A DNA stretch of 64,000 nt from Bacteroidaceae bacterium (GTDB taxonomy: Bacteria > Bacteroidota > Bacteroidia > Bacteroidales > Muribaculaceae). The stretch spans positions 30,251-94,250 of the forward strand of contig JAETNO010000008.1 of assembly GCA_021768245.1 (NCBI GenBank). Reading direction: 5' to 3'. Shown here piece by piece: positions 27,111 through 35,633 of this stretch (the stretch's first letter is position 1; every line of letters starts with the position of its first letter). A model generated the notes under the pieces. It saw nothing but the letters and a program-made list of their open reading frames with translations, was not told where the DNA came from and ran no database searches. The translations under genes were made by a program, and so were the position numbers.

Positions 27111-27153
27111 GGTCTGATGGAGCTTACTCTTGCAGAGTTATGCCCATCAGACC
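27111..27153 (+). terminator. hairpin after proA, overlapping the end of the convergent gene
   Basis: GGTCTGATGG at 27111-27120 pairs perfectly with its complement at 27144-27153. The right arm lies inside the last codons of the convergent DUF4450 gene, whose stop is at 27124. A U-rich stretch follows on the plus strand. It probably ends proCBA transcripts. Confidence 0.5.
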
Positions 27154-30093
27154 TATTACTATATCATTTGACAAAGTGCGCAGTTTTAATGATTTCAGCT
27201 GTTTTGTCGGATTTAATGGCATTTTAAGCATTTGCGCGGCACCACCTGGGATAGGACGTCCATAAACTTCTTTTATACCGAGGGCCTCTCCAAAGTCACG
27301 GCTCACCATTCCTGAGCCTAAAGCTATGCGGTAGGGGCGGGGATTCGTTGTGAAGAAGGCATTTCCGTCAATGAAATAGTCCTGTTCAATCGGGCACCAA
27401 TTGTCGGGATTCACAAGTCGAAGTGAGTCCGACGTCCCGTCGGTATAATTTACGGTTATTATGCCATTGTCAATCCTGCTTTGCATATGGTTGGTGGAGC
27501 CAGCCATCAGGAGATAGGCACTTGAGGCTTTACCCTTGAGTGGCATCTCTATGCTATCGGGGTAATTGTCCCAAAGGGAGGTGTAGATTATGTTTGTGCC
27601 TTTTGACGGTGTTTGGAATGGAACTCCGGCTACTTGGAATTCATCGTTCACGATGAGGGAGCGGAACACCGAATCATTGACTTCTGCTGTGAGCGTAGGG
27701 TGGCACCATTCTCCAATTCCCTGCACGGGTATCTGTAGGGTGGTGTAAGGTGAACGGGGAGAAAGATAACGATTCCTGTATATGTCGTCGACATTGGAGT
27801 TGAAAAGTCTGCTTATATTGACCTTGGTGAACTTGCCGTTGGCGGAGGGTTCTTCAAGTCCGTATTCAGCAGCATCGACCGTATGCCTGAAGTTTGTAGG
27901 CATGGATTCCTGCTGAAGTTTTTGAGTGTCAATGGTTATAACCTGATGTTTCGCATCAGAGCCTTCGACGTCGCGGTATTTTCCTTCTCCGAGATTTTGG
28001 CGGATAACAATTTTTAGTGGACGTGTGAAATTCTGCGTGACCTCGAATACATCTTTAGAATCCTGACGTTTGTAGCTGTATGTTATATACGGTGTCTGGA
28101 TTGACGCGCTATCCCATTCTTGAGGAAATCCGGGGCGGATTATGCATTGTCTATTCAGAGCGTCGGGTGTGACCCCGAAAAGTCCTTGTATCAGAGTGCG
28201 GGATGATATGCCTATGCAGTCGCCGAAATCGCGGTAACATTCTCCACGGGCTGCGTCGTAAAAACTGAGCTGTCCGAAATTGGCCGGACTGTCTCCAAGA
28301 TACATCTGATCCATGATATTCGCTTTCATAAGGTTGAATCCTGCATCAGGCCGTCCCGCTTCAAAAAAAGACAGTGCGGTGTGCATCACTTCTGCTGCCG
28401 CGACATTGTTTATGCTCCAGGAATATGGAAGCCAGTTGGATGTGGAGATAGTTGAGCCATATTGTTTGCCGTCGGCTATTACGGGAATATGCGGTATTTC
28501 ATTGTCAACATATCGCGTCGCCCGATAGAATTGCTCAGGAGTGCCGGCTCCGCAGTCGATAGGAGTATATACCGACCATACGGCTGCACTTTTATGTTTA
28601 CGTTTAAGCCCCATCATATCTTCATATTCCACCCAATGGCCTTCTTTTTCAAGCCATAGCCGACTGTTCATCGCATTGATTATTTTCTCCGCTTCCTCAC
28701 GATATGGCTTGCTGTCCTCTCCGATGATTTCTGCGATGCGCGCCGCAAGTTTGTTGCATCGATAGTTATAGGCCGAAGAGTGAGTGACCGCCCCGCTGTT
28801 GTAGTACAGGGCATCGCTTGCCCATATGCAGCAATATGCATCATAGAGCCCGTCATTATCAGGGTCGTAGTTGCGTTTTTCCCATTCGATATGAGCCGTT
28901 ATGACCGGCCACATTTTACGCATATATGCTGTGTCCGCATCATAGTTGAAATGCCATAGCAGTTCATCGATATAATTGAGGTTCATATCGTAGTGGTGCA
29001 TCTGGTTGTCGCGCTCGGGATTTCGGCAGATATAACCGTTGCTGTACATCTGTGTACCCCATTTTTTCTCGGCTCTCGCAAGGTTCAGCAGTGAATCCTG
29101 TGATGGATGGGGGATAATCGGCTCTACATTTCTGACTTGACTTTTGGCATAGGCGTCGAAATGGGAGATAGCCCTGTCGTTCCATCCCAGTACATCGCCG
29201 AGATAGCCGGCACGCCATCCGGCCAAAGGCATGCGCCATCCGATGCATCCGTGAAGCCATGTCTTTCCGTCCCAATTGCCTTCGGCTGCCATTACGAGTG
29301 CTCCGCCAAGTGAATTTATATAAGCGTCAGGTGTGTTGAATACGATTCGGGAAGCTGTCTCGCGATTGCGTTTGTCTGTTTGTGAGAATAATTCAGCCGC
29401 ATTGATGGATTCCAATTTCCCTATTTCAGAACGGTCCATATAGAAATAGCTGTCTCCATCAGCATCCCATTCTGAAGTCTGAAGCCCTGATTCATCGGGG
29501 GCGGCTTCAAAACAACCTGGCCTCTCGGCTCCCATGTCTCCATTTCTCAGCAGTTTGGTCGCCGCGATATCGCATACAAGCGCTTTTATTTTCAATGGCT
29601 TGTCGAACCCTTCGGCATTGAACTTCCATATGGCCCCTTCGCTGTCTGTCAAGGCTACTGCTGCAATTCGCAGTTTTCCCTCACCCCACTCTTCGGCAGT
29701 TATTTCGTAACGACGTGAACCGTCTGCATAACGGGCCTCGCAATTTCCTGTGGTTTCAAGTGGATATTCATGGCCATCGTAAATGACTCTGAAGCGGATG
29801 TTGCGATGTCCGTTTTTCTTGAATATTGCAAAAATAGGGCGGTCGCTTGTCTCTATTCGGTAGTCGGTATACCCTCCGTAGAGAGCCCTTGTATAACGGT
29901 TTTTGCCATTGATACATACGAAATCATTACCCTCCGGATAATACTGGAGGGTGCGGGTGGAACCGCGTTTTTCATCATTATACGAGCGGGATTCGATGAA
30001 ATCGCCTACTTTTACGGGTGTCTGTGCAGTCGATGAAACGGAGATTGTTAATGCAATGAATAGTTTGGTCAAACTATGGAATACGATTCTCAT
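27124..30093 (-). CDS. secreted DUF4450 protein, six-hairpin glycosidase-like
   Basis: A 989-aa exported protein with a signal peptide at residues 1-23 ('LFIALTISVSSTAQ'). The N-terminal part ('EGNDFVCINGKNRYTRALYGG', trimmed here to its core features, then 'RPIFAIFKK') matches my memory of DUF4450. The middle has alpha/alpha-barrel glycosidase features ('WSINNVAAAEVMHTALSFFE', 'GDCIGISSRTLIQGLFG', 'RQCIIRPGFPQEWD'), as in bacterial rhamnosidase-like enzymes. No substrate can be assigned from sequence, but pectin enzymes lie nearby. No SusCD pair is adjacent. Confidence 0.72.
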   Translation of the reverse strand: MRIVFHSLTKLFIALTISVSSTAQTPVKVGDFIESRSYNDEKRGSTRTLQYYPEGNDFVCINGKNRYTRALYGGYTDYRIETSDRPIFAIFKKNGHRNIRFRVIYDGHEYPLETTGNCEARYADGSRRYEITAEEWGEGKLRIAAVALTDSEGAIWKFNAEGFDKPLKIKALVCDIAATKLLRNGDMGAERPGCFEAAPDESGLQTSEWDADGDSYFYMDRSEIGKLESINAAELFSQTDKRNRETASRIVFNTPDAYINSLGGALVMAAEGNWDGKTWLHGCIGWRMPLAGWRAGYLGDVLGWNDRAISHFDAYAKSQVRNVEPIIPHPSQDSLLNLARAEKKWGTQMYSNGYICRNPERDNQMHHYDMNLNYIDELLWHFNYDADTAYMRKMWPVITAHIEWEKRNYDPDNDGLYDAYCCIWASDALYYNSGAVTHSSAYNYRCNKLAARIAEIIGEDSKPYREEAEKIINAMNSRLWLEKEGHWVEYEDMMGLKRKHKSAAVWSVYTPIDCGAGTPEQFYRATRYVDNEIPHIPVIADGKQYGSTISTSNWLPYSWSINNVAAAEVMHTALSFFEAGRPDAGFNLMKANIMDQMYLGDSPANFGQLSFYDAARGECYRDFGDCIGISSRTLIQGLFGVTPDALNRQCIIRPGFPQEWDSASIQTPYITYSYKRQDSKDVFEVTQNFTRPLKIVIRQNLGEGKYRDVEGSDAKHQVITIDTQKLQQESMPTNFRHTVDAAEYGLEEPSANGKFTKVNISRLFNSNVDDIYRNRYLSPRSPYTTLQIPVQGIGEWCHPTLTAEVNDSVFRSLIVNDEFQVAGVPFQTPSKGTNIIYTSLWDNYPDSIEMPLKGKASSAYLLMAGSTNHMQSRIDNGIITVNYTDGTSDSLRLVNPDNWCPIEQDYFIDGNAFFTTNPRPYRIALGSGMVSRDFGEALGIKEVYGRPIPGGAAQMLKMPLNPTKQLKSLKLRTLSNDIVIGLMGITLQE

Positions 30094-30134
30094 GGTTAAA
30101 ATGGTAAAAGATTCTGCGCACGCATATTAAAAGC

Positions 30135-30161
30135 AAGACCCGCTGGTCGGAAGCGGGTCTT
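30135..30161 (-). terminator. terminator after tRNA-Ser
   Basis: AAGACCCGCT at 30135-30144 pairs perfectly with 30152-30161, with a 7-nt loop. On the minus strand the hairpin is followed by a T-rich stretch (TTGCTTTTAATA), a typical intrinsic terminator, 11 nt after the tRNA. Confidence 0.8.
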
Positions 30162-30171
30162 ATTATGGTTT

Positions 30172-30261
30172 TGGCGGAGAGGACGAGATTCGAACTCGTG
30201 GTAGGATTGCTCCTACGTCAGTTTAGCAAACTGGTGGTTTCAGCCACTCACCCACCTCTCC
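30172..30261 (-). tRNA. tRNA-Ser (anticodon GCT)
   Basis: The minus strand gives a 90-nt class II tRNA. The acceptor stem GGAGAGG (30255-30261) pairs with CCTCTCC (30176-30182). The anticodon loop contains TTTGCTAAA, the variable arm is long, the T-arm has GTTCGAATC, the discriminator is G, and the terminal CCA is encoded at 30172-30174. It reads codons AGC and AGU. It has its own promoter and terminator. Confidence 0.95.
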
Positions 30262-30290
30262 TGAAGTGTCGTGCTTTCTGAAAAGCTTTG

Positions 30291-30322
30291 CAAAATTAGT
30301 GCTTTTATTTGATGTTTCCAAA
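30291..30322 (-). promoter_or_regulatory. tRNA-Ser promoter
   Basis: On the minus strand TTTG (30319-30322), a 20-nt spacer and TAATTTTG (30291-30298) match the Bacteroidota consensus. It lies about 30 nt upstream of the mature tRNA 5' end. Confidence 0.7.
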
Positions 30323-30444
30323 TATTTTGGATGAAATTTGAGCTTTAACTTTTTATAAGGCTATTTATAAGACCTTTGAGTGGCATTTAATATTTGGATT
30401 TGTTATTCTTTGAAAAGAATTGTAATTTTTAAGAACTGTTTGTT

Positions 30445-30897
30445 ATGAAAAAATTATTATCTGTGCTTTTAATGTGTGTCCTATGTTGCGGTGCGGCTTC
30501 GGCATTTATATTCGACAAATATACCTTGAATCGTGAGGATTTGCCTGAAGAAGCCCGTGATTTTCTTACGGAATATTTTCCTAAAGCCAAAGTTGGTATG
30601 ATTAAAGTGGATAAGCATCTTTTAAAGAAGACCGACTATGATGTAAGGCTTGTCAATGGGACAACAGTGGAATTTTCCAATGCCGGAAAATGGACATCTG
30701 TCGATTGCAAGACGCGCGAGGTTCCTGCCGGGATTGTTCCTAAGACGATTGTCCGTTATGTTTCAAAAAACTATTCCGATGTGAAAATCGTAAGCATAAA
30801 GAAAAAATCGGGGAACTATATAATAGGCCTTTCCGATGGCGTTGATTTGAAGTTTAATCTTTTAGGGCAGTTTAAGGGTGTTCATATGGATAATTAG
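30445..30897 (+). CDS. secreted PepSY-like (DUF2874) protein
   Basis: A 150-aa exported protein with a signal peptide of about 20 residues ('LLSVLLMCVLCCGAASA'). It contains two repeats of the PepSY-like type: 'LPEEARDFLTEYFPKAKV...DYDVRLVNGTTVEFSNAGKW' (discontinuous here) and 'VPKTIVRYVSKNYSDVKIVSI' followed by a similar hairpin. Proteins of this family are common and small in Bacteroidales; their function is not established. Its stop codon overlaps that of the convergent transporter gene. Confidence 0.8.
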   Translation: MKKLLSVLLMCVLCCGAASAFIFDKYTLNREDLPEEARDFLTEYFPKAKVGMIKVDKHLLKKTDYDVRLVNGTTVEFSNAGKWTSVDCKTREVPAGIVPKTIVRYVSKNYSDVKIVSIKKKSGNYIIGLSDGVDLKFNLLGQFKGVHMDN

Positions 30898-31967
30898 TCC
30901 TTATTGTCGCGGTTTATGATATATTCTTCATAGTATGCGAGCAGTAAAGTGGTTAGCGGTAGGGCTATTATCATTCCGATAAGGCCGAGGAGCGTGCCCC
31001 ATACGGAGAGTGAGAGAAGTATGATTGCCGGGTTCAGGCCCATGGCTTTGCCCATTATTTTAGGAGTGAGTATATAGTCGCAGATACATTGGCTGACAAC
31101 ATACACGAGCAGGCACTTGCCGAATTCAGACCAAAATGAGAATTCTCCTCCCATCGAAGCTATTGCGCATACAAAAGCCACGGGGATGAGGGTGATATAT
31201 TGGAAATAGGGAATCATGTAGAGGATTCCCACGAGGATTCCGAGCACTATTGCCAGTGGTATGCCGACGATGGAGAACCCTATACAGTAGAATACCGCCG
31301 CGCAGAGGGCGAGGACGGCCTGCCCGCGGAAATAGCGGTTCATGCTGCCTTTGATGTCATTGCCTACGCGTGCAGCCATCGGGCGATACTTAGGTGGAAC
31401 AAGTTTCCCGAATCCGCGCATCAGTTGGCGGTAGTCAAGGAGTATGAATATGACATATATAAATGTGAGAAACCATTCAAGGGTGTGGATAAGAAATTCG
31501 ACTGAGGCCGTAATCAGTGAGGTGCCTTTTGAAATCAGGGTCTCCATGCGCTGACCGTCAAGGAGTTTCTTCATCATGTCATCGTCAAAATAGCCTACGA
31601 TATAATCATGAATCTCTTTCGGGATGAATGGCAGCGTCTTGTTGTGGGCGGCATAGTCCTTTATCATTAGTCCCATCTCATGGATTTCTTTGATTATGGA
31701 AGGAATGAAGAAATAGCATAGTCCTACGATTATTGCTGTCACCTCGGCAAGAGTGAGAAATATGGATACAATCCTCCATTTCAGATGCAGTTTTTTTAGA
31801 TTGAACTCTACGAGTGGTTCAAGGATATATGAGATAAGGCATGCAAGGCAGAAGGGAAGCAGCACATTGCGCAGCGTGTTGATTAGCCACACCGCTCCGA
31901 CGATAAAGCCGGCAGTGATGATGTAGCGGACCACCCGGTCAAAGGTGTATGGATGTGATGCATGCAT
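30894..31967 (-). CDS. AI-2E family transporter (PerM/YdiK type)
   Basis: A 357-aa inner-membrane protein with about eight helices. The first helices ('VRYIITAGFIVGAVWLINTL', 'VLLPFCLACLISYILEPLVE') and the C-terminal block 'LTPKIMGKAMGLNPAIILLSLSVWG', given here only as a family marker in two parts, are typical of the AI-2E/UPF0118 family. Members export autoinducer-2 or act as sodium/proton antiporters; which applies here cannot be said. Stops of this gene and the PepSY gene share the bases TTAG at 30894-30897. Confidence 0.88.
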   Translation of the reverse strand: MHASHPYTFDRVVRYIITAGFIVGAVWLINTLRNVLLPFCLACLISYILEPLVEFNLKKLHLKWRIVSIFLTLAEVTAIIVGLCYFFIPSIIKEIHEMGLMIKDYAAHNKTLPFIPKEIHDYIVGYFDDDMMKKLLDGQRMETLISKGTSLITASVEFLIHTLEWFLTFIYVIFILLDYRQLMRGFGKLVPPKYRPMAARVGNDIKGSMNRYFRGQAVLALCAAVFYCIGFSIVGIPLAIVLGILVGILYMIPYFQYITLIPVAFVCAIASMGGEFSFWSEFGKCLLVYVVSQCICDYILTPKIMGKAMGLNPAIILLSLSVWGTLLGLIGMIIALPLTTLLLAYYEEYIINRDNKD

Positions 31968-32075
31968 GATGAATAATCAAAAAGAGTGTTTATTTATTAT
32001 AATTGCAATTAAAGTGAAAAAGTTTGAATCCATGATGTGATTAGGTTATTTATGTATAATATCACGAAAAAATTG

Positions 32076-32083
32076 TAACTTTG
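32076..32083 (+). promoter_or_regulatory. -7 element upstream of the first GH28 gene
   Basis: TAACTTTG matches TAnnTTTG and lies 34 nt before the start codon. A TATG at 32051-32054 is in the -33 position with one mismatch to TTTG (spacer 21 nt). Confidence 0.5.
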
Positions 32084-32117
32084 CACCGTCTTATCTCTAA
32101 TAACCATAATTATTATC

Positions 32118-33446
32118 ATGACGTTTAAAGCGAAAACTCTTTTACTGTCATTGTTTTCAATGGCAGCGATGACGGCGCAGGCCGAGTTTACAACTTTCCC
32201 TGACGGCTCGAAGGTGCCGGCATGGTTCAATGATGTAAAGCCGGTGGAAATAAACGGATTCGGCAAGCAATATGTCATTACTGACTACGGTGTGGTTAAC
32301 GACAGTACATGCATACAGACGGAAGCTATCCAGCAGGTGATTGACCGCGCGGCTGAATCAGGAGGCGGTACGGTTGTTATTCCAGAGGGCACATATCTCA
32401 CAGGATCGCTTTTTTTCAAGCCGGGGACTCATCTTCATCTTCTCAAGGGTGCGCGTCTCAAAGGAAGCGATGCGATTACCAACTATAAAATTATCAAAAC
32501 CCGCCTTGAAGGTCAGACAATCGACTATTTCGCGGCTCTTGTAAACGCCGACGGATGTGATGGATTCACTATCAGTGGAGAAGGTACGATTGACGGAAAC
32601 GGACATCGTTTCTATGACGAATTCTGGCTCCGCAGGAAGGTGAACCGCAAATGTACTAATCTTGAGGCCCTCCGTCCGCGTATGGTATACATATCGAACT
32701 CAAAGGATGTGACCGTCAATGGCATCAGAATGGTGAATTCAGGTTTCTGGACCAATCATCTTTATAATTGCGAGCGCATAAAATATATCAATGTGACTAT
32801 TCTCGCTCCTACCGACGGATATCCGAAAGGCCCGAGCACGGATGCTATAGACCTTGATGTATGCAACGATGTCCTCGTCAGCGGTTGCTATATGAATGTC
32901 AACGACGATGGCGTTTGCCTTAAAGGAGGCAAGGGAACATATGTCGATACGATTCCGGGTAACGGTCGCGTCTGCAATGTGATTGTTGACAGATGTACTT
33001 TCGGCAAGACAAATGCAGGTGTCACTTTCGGTAGTGAAGCCTGGGATTGCTCAAACGTTATTATGAAAGACTGTAAATTTGAGGGTACCTATCATGTCCT
33101 TCTCTTCAAGATGCGTCCCGATACCCCGCAGCAGTATCGCAACGTGTTTATCGACGGTGCTACCGGTACGGTTAGGAACGCTGTCGAGGTTCAGACGTGG
33201 ACTCAATTTTTTGACAAGGTTGCCCGTGACCCTATGCCCCCCTCAGGAGTGGACAACGTTACGTTTGTAAATGGCCATCTTGAATGTACCCGTGACTTCT
33301 ATAGGGACAGGAAGACCGACGATTATACTCTCACCAATTTCACGTTTAAGGACATCTGGGCTGTGGATCCGTCAGGGGCCTTCAATCCCGGGAATATTGA
33401 GAATTGTGTGATTGAAAACGTCACTCTCAACGGTAAGGCTTATTGA
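32118..33446 (+). CDS. GH28-family secreted pectinase-like protein
   Basis: A 442-aa exported right-handed beta-helix protein. The signal peptide is about 1-22 ('LLLSLFSMAAMTAQA'). GH28 acidic motifs are visible as 'PSTDAIDLD' near residue 239 and 'NVNDDGVCLKGG' near 261. The usual GHG histidine motif is replaced by 'NAGVTFGSEA', and the RxK motif by 'LFKMR' near 330. GH28 enzymes cleave galacturonan or rhamnogalacturonan in pectin; these changes suggest an exo-acting or divergent member. Terminator at 33501-33541. Confidence 0.85.
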   Translation: MTFKAKTLLLSLFSMAAMTAQAEFTTFPDGSKVPAWFNDVKPVEINGFGKQYVITDYGVVNDSTCIQTEAIQQVIDRAAESGGGTVVIPEGTYLTGSLFFKPGTHLHLLKGARLKGSDAITNYKIIKTRLEGQTIDYFAALVNADGCDGFTISGEGTIDGNGHRFYDEFWLRRKVNRKCTNLEALRPRMVYISNSKDVTVNGIRMVNSGFWTNHLYNCERIKYINVTILAPTDGYPKGPSTDAIDLDVCNDVLVSGCYMNVNDDGVCLKGGKGTYVDTIPGNGRVCNVIVDRCTFGKTNAGVTFGSEAWDCSNVIMKDCKFEGTYHVLLFKMRPDTPQQYRNVFIDGATGTVRNAVEVQTWTQFFDKVARDPMPPSGVDNVTFVNGHLECTRDFYRDRKTDDYTLTNFTFKDIWAVDPSGAFNPGNIENCVIENVTLNGKAY

Positions 33447-33500
33447 TGGCGTTCTTGCCGTAATTGACTTTACGGAAATATATTGTCCTATTAAAAATAT

Positions 33501-33541
33501 GGAGACTGCGTCGCGGTGTATATTCCGCGATTGCAGTCTCC
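33501..33541. terminator. terminator between GH28 and the recombinase gene
   Basis: Arms 33501-33516 and 33525-33541 pair over 16 bp with one bulged T (GGAGACTGC...GCAGTCTCC at the outer end). It lies between convergent genes and is followed on the plus strand by GTTTATTTG. Confidence 0.75.
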
Positions 33542-33554
33542 GTTTATTTGAGCA

Positions 33555-34769
33555 TTATACTTGCCCCACGGCTTTTATTACAAGCGAATTCGCATTGTCA
33601 ATGGCTGTGGTGTCTATTGCCGCCAGATAAATTTGAGTGGTGGATTCTGAGTCATGTCCCATCCCCTCACTTATAAGGCTTATTGGTATGCCTGTGGTCC
33701 GTGCCGCCGAGGCCCAGCTATGGCGCGCGCAGTATAGGGTGATTGGGATTGACGCTCCGACCATTTCGCCCAATAATTTGAGGTTATAGTTTATGGCATA
33801 ACCCTTGTTACGATATGAATAGAGTGGATTTGAATTAGGATTGCGTATAATCGGAAGCAGATATTGGGTGGGATTTACGGGATATTTGTCAAGAATTATC
33901 TGCATTTCATTTGTCCACTTTATTGTCAGCGATTGCCCTGTTTTGCGGCGCCGGTATGTCACATAACCGTTTTTGAGGTCGCTCTTTCGCAGATAAGCCA
34001 TGTCTACAAACGACATCCCCCGTGTATAGAAACTCATCATGAACATATCGCGGGCATAGTCGATTTTTGGCAGGTCACTAAGGTTCATGTCTCGTATGCG
34101 GCGTATGGTAGCGATTGATAAGGCCCGTTTGTTTGTGCGGTAGATTCCCGTGCTTACATGTCTGAACGGGTTTGCGGCATCAATGATTCCCTTGTCGACT
34201 GCGCGGTTGTATGTGGCACGGAGGATCCGCATGTAAAAAGATTTGGTGTTTGGAGCCATCCCGTTTTCCGTAAGAAAGGTCTCGTAGTTTTGAAGCAATT
34301 CGGATGTGACATTGTCAAGCAGTATGTCTTCACCTTTCATGAATTTCCTGAAACTTGAGAGTGTTGAGGCATAGTTTTCGGCAGTTCGTCTATGATCGTG
34401 TGAATTCAGGCTGATAATGACAGACTTCATGAAATGGAATAGTGAGTGGTTTTCAGCATGAATATGATACTCGTTTACGATATCATCAATGCAGTATATC
34501 GAACCGGATAGCTCAAGCCTGTTGGCGATTTTTGTCAGAAGGTTGATGTCGCAATAGATTCTCTGACGTATAGTCGATATTTCTTTATACCGTTTATGGC
34601 CTTGTCTGCATACCGGCATCGCGCTCCCTGGTCGCCACTCATCGGGATATATTTTGTATTCAGTGTGGATTTGCCTTACGTTACGCCCGTGAATCACCTG
34701 ATAATAGATTGTCCCTTTTTTACTCGCTACCGTCGATGGCCGGAATTTAACTTTGATTGATGTTGTCAT
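33555..34769 (-). CDS. tyrosine recombinase / phage-integrase family
   Basis: A 404-aa site-specific recombinase of the Bacteroidota type. It has an N-terminal Arm-binding domain ('TIYYQVIHGRNVRQIHTEY'), a SAM-like core-binding domain ('TAENYASTLSSFRKFMKGE') and a catalytic domain. The catalytic residues are Arg near 248 ('YTRGMSFVDMAYL'), 'CARHSWAS' near 348, 'GMGHDSESTTQIYLA' with Tyr near 380. It looks intact. No other mobile-element genes or recognisable attachment repeats are nearby. Such solitary enzymes either belong to decayed elements or invert DNA for phase variation. Confidence 0.88.
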   Translation of the reverse strand: MTTSIKVKFRPSTVASKKGTIYYQVIHGRNVRQIHTEYKIYPDEWRPGSAMPVCRQGHKRYKEISTIRQRIYCDINLLTKIANRLELSGSIYCIDDIVNEYHIHAENHSLFHFMKSVIISLNSHDHRRTAENYASTLSSFRKFMKGEDILLDNVTSELLQNYETFLTENGMAPNTKSFYMRILRATYNRAVDKGIIDAANPFRHVSTGIYRTNKRALSIATIRRIRDMNLSDLPKIDYARDMFMMSFYTRGMSFVDMAYLRKSDLKNGYVTYRRRKTGQSLTIKWTNEMQIILDKYPVNPTQYLLPIIRNPNSNPLYSYRNKGYAINYNLKLLGEMVGASIPITLYCARHSWASAARTTGIPISLISEGMGHDSESTTQIYLAAIDTTAIDNANSLVIKAVGQV

Positions 34770-34837
34770 TGCTGTTTTCGGGATTAGTTATATTGAAGAA
34801 TTTAATCACCGAAAATATGTGTAAAATCGCATTTGAC

Positions 34838-34878
34838 AAACGGTCAGGCAACGACGCGATGGTGTTGCCCGACCGTTT
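34838..34878 (-). terminator. terminator after the yhcH gene
   Basis: AAACGGTCAGGCAAC (34838-34852) pairs with 34864-34878 over 15 positions with one A-C mismatch. It is about 50 nt beyond the stop of the yhcH-like gene on the minus strand and upstream of the recombinase. Confidence 0.65.
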
Positions 34879-34896
34879 ATATCTATTGAAATATCA

Positions 34897-34929
34897 GAGT
34901 CTGGGTTTGGATGTCGAGTTTCAGACTCT
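34897..34929 (-). terminator. second hairpin at the yhcH stop codon
   Basis: AGAGTCTG (34897-34904) pairs with CAGACTCT (34922-34929). The right arm overlaps the stop codon of the yhcH-like gene, giving two tandem hairpins at this gene end. Confidence 0.4.
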
Positions 34930-35476
34930 ATTTGACATATTCTATTTTACCTACAATCTTATGGGAAATACCCGGATTTTCCATTGAGCGGACTGACGGC
35001 TGGTGCATATCAGCCGGGAAATATAGAAAGAACCGTTTCGGGTCGGCAGGAACATAGTCTATTGCTTCATCCGTACGGTAGTTTGTCTTGTCCTTGACAG
35101 GGTCATAATCGCCTGTGGGGATAACGTTATGGGCAAGTCCCATAATTTCATTGCCTTCATATGTGTATTGCAGGTCGATAAAATTCTTATGGGATTCAAT
35201 TTTTGTGTCTTCTGCAGACTTCGGAGTATATTCAAGTATGTTGAGCCAAAGGCGACCGTCTTCGAGCACTATCTTCCCCGGTTGAAGAGTCGATGGATCT
35301 GTTTCTGCGAGAAATTTGAAAAGTTTGTCCCAAAGTTCTTTATTGGCTGCATATTGGGTAGCGAATTCGACAGCGTCTATTGTTTCGTCGGCAACGGCAT
35401 CCCATCCGTTTGCCCATGCACGGCTTTCTACCCATTTACGGGCTTCGTCGGCAGTGATAGCTTGAGTTTTTGTCAT
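34928..35476 (-). CDS. YhcH/YjgK/YiaL family protein
   Basis: A 182-aa cytoplasmic cupin-like protein. 'ESHKNFIDLQYTYEGNEIMG', shown here by its core HKNFIDLQY, plus 'FLYFPADMHQPSV' and a C-terminal 'HKIVGKIEYV' are family signatures. 'HKNFIDLQ' and 'DMHQP' supply metal ligands. Members such as NanQ act as sugar anomerases or assist sugar-acid catabolism. Its place between a GH28 and a GH51 gene suggests handling of released pectin sugars (inference). Promoter at 35514-35545. Confidence 0.87.
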   Translation of the reverse strand: MTKTQAITADEARKWVESRAWANGWDAVADETIDAVEFATQYAANKELWDKLFKFLAETDPSTLQPGKIVLEDGRLWLNILEYTPKSAEDTKIESHKNFIDLQYTYEGNEIMGLAHNVIPTGDYDPVKDKTNYRTDEAIDYVPADPKRFFLYFPADMHQPSVRSMENPGISHKIVGKIEYVK

Positions 35477-35513
35477 GGTTCTTATAGATGTGATAATGTT
35501 ATGAATACCTTTG

Positions 35514-35545
35514 CAAAAATAGTTAAAGCTTATGAAAAATACAAA
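35514..35545 (-). promoter_or_regulatory. yhcH promoter
   Basis: On the minus strand TTTG (35542-35545), a 20-nt spacer and TATTTTTG (35514-35521) match the consensus. Leader about 30 nt. A plus-strand TACCTTTG abuts it at 35506-35513 but has no -33 partner. Confidence 0.6.
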
Positions 35546-35564
35546 TTAGGTTTTTCGGTTGTGC

Positions 35565-35595
35565 TTGACATCGGATTGAAAATTTCTTATCTTTG
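35565..35595 (+). promoter_or_regulatory. GH51 gene promoter
   Basis: TATCTTTG at 35588-35595 matches the -7 consensus. A CTTG ends at 35567, 20 nt upstream, as a near-match -33. A GTG at 35595 is part of the -7 region, so the coding start must lie downstream at 35634. Confidence 0.55.
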
Positions 35596-35633
35596 TGTCT
35601 GAATCCCATTTGATAAATTATTTCAAAATAACC

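Noticed and set aside
28313..28765. Overlapping plus-strand frames within the DUF4450 gene
   Set aside because: Shadows of a clear 989-aa secreted protein; no independent signals.
33400..35600. Invertible promoter repeats around the tyrosine recombinase
   Set aside because: I looked for paired inverted repeats flanking the nearby promoters. The hairpins found (33501-33541, 34838-34878, 34897-34929) are terminators at gene ends, and a 7-bp pair at 34775-34781 and 34809-34815 is too short to support a claim.
35595..35633. GTG start for the GH51 gene at 35595
   Set aside because: The GTG is the end of the TATCTTTG -7 box, so it cannot be in the transcript; ATG at 35634 opens a good signal peptide.
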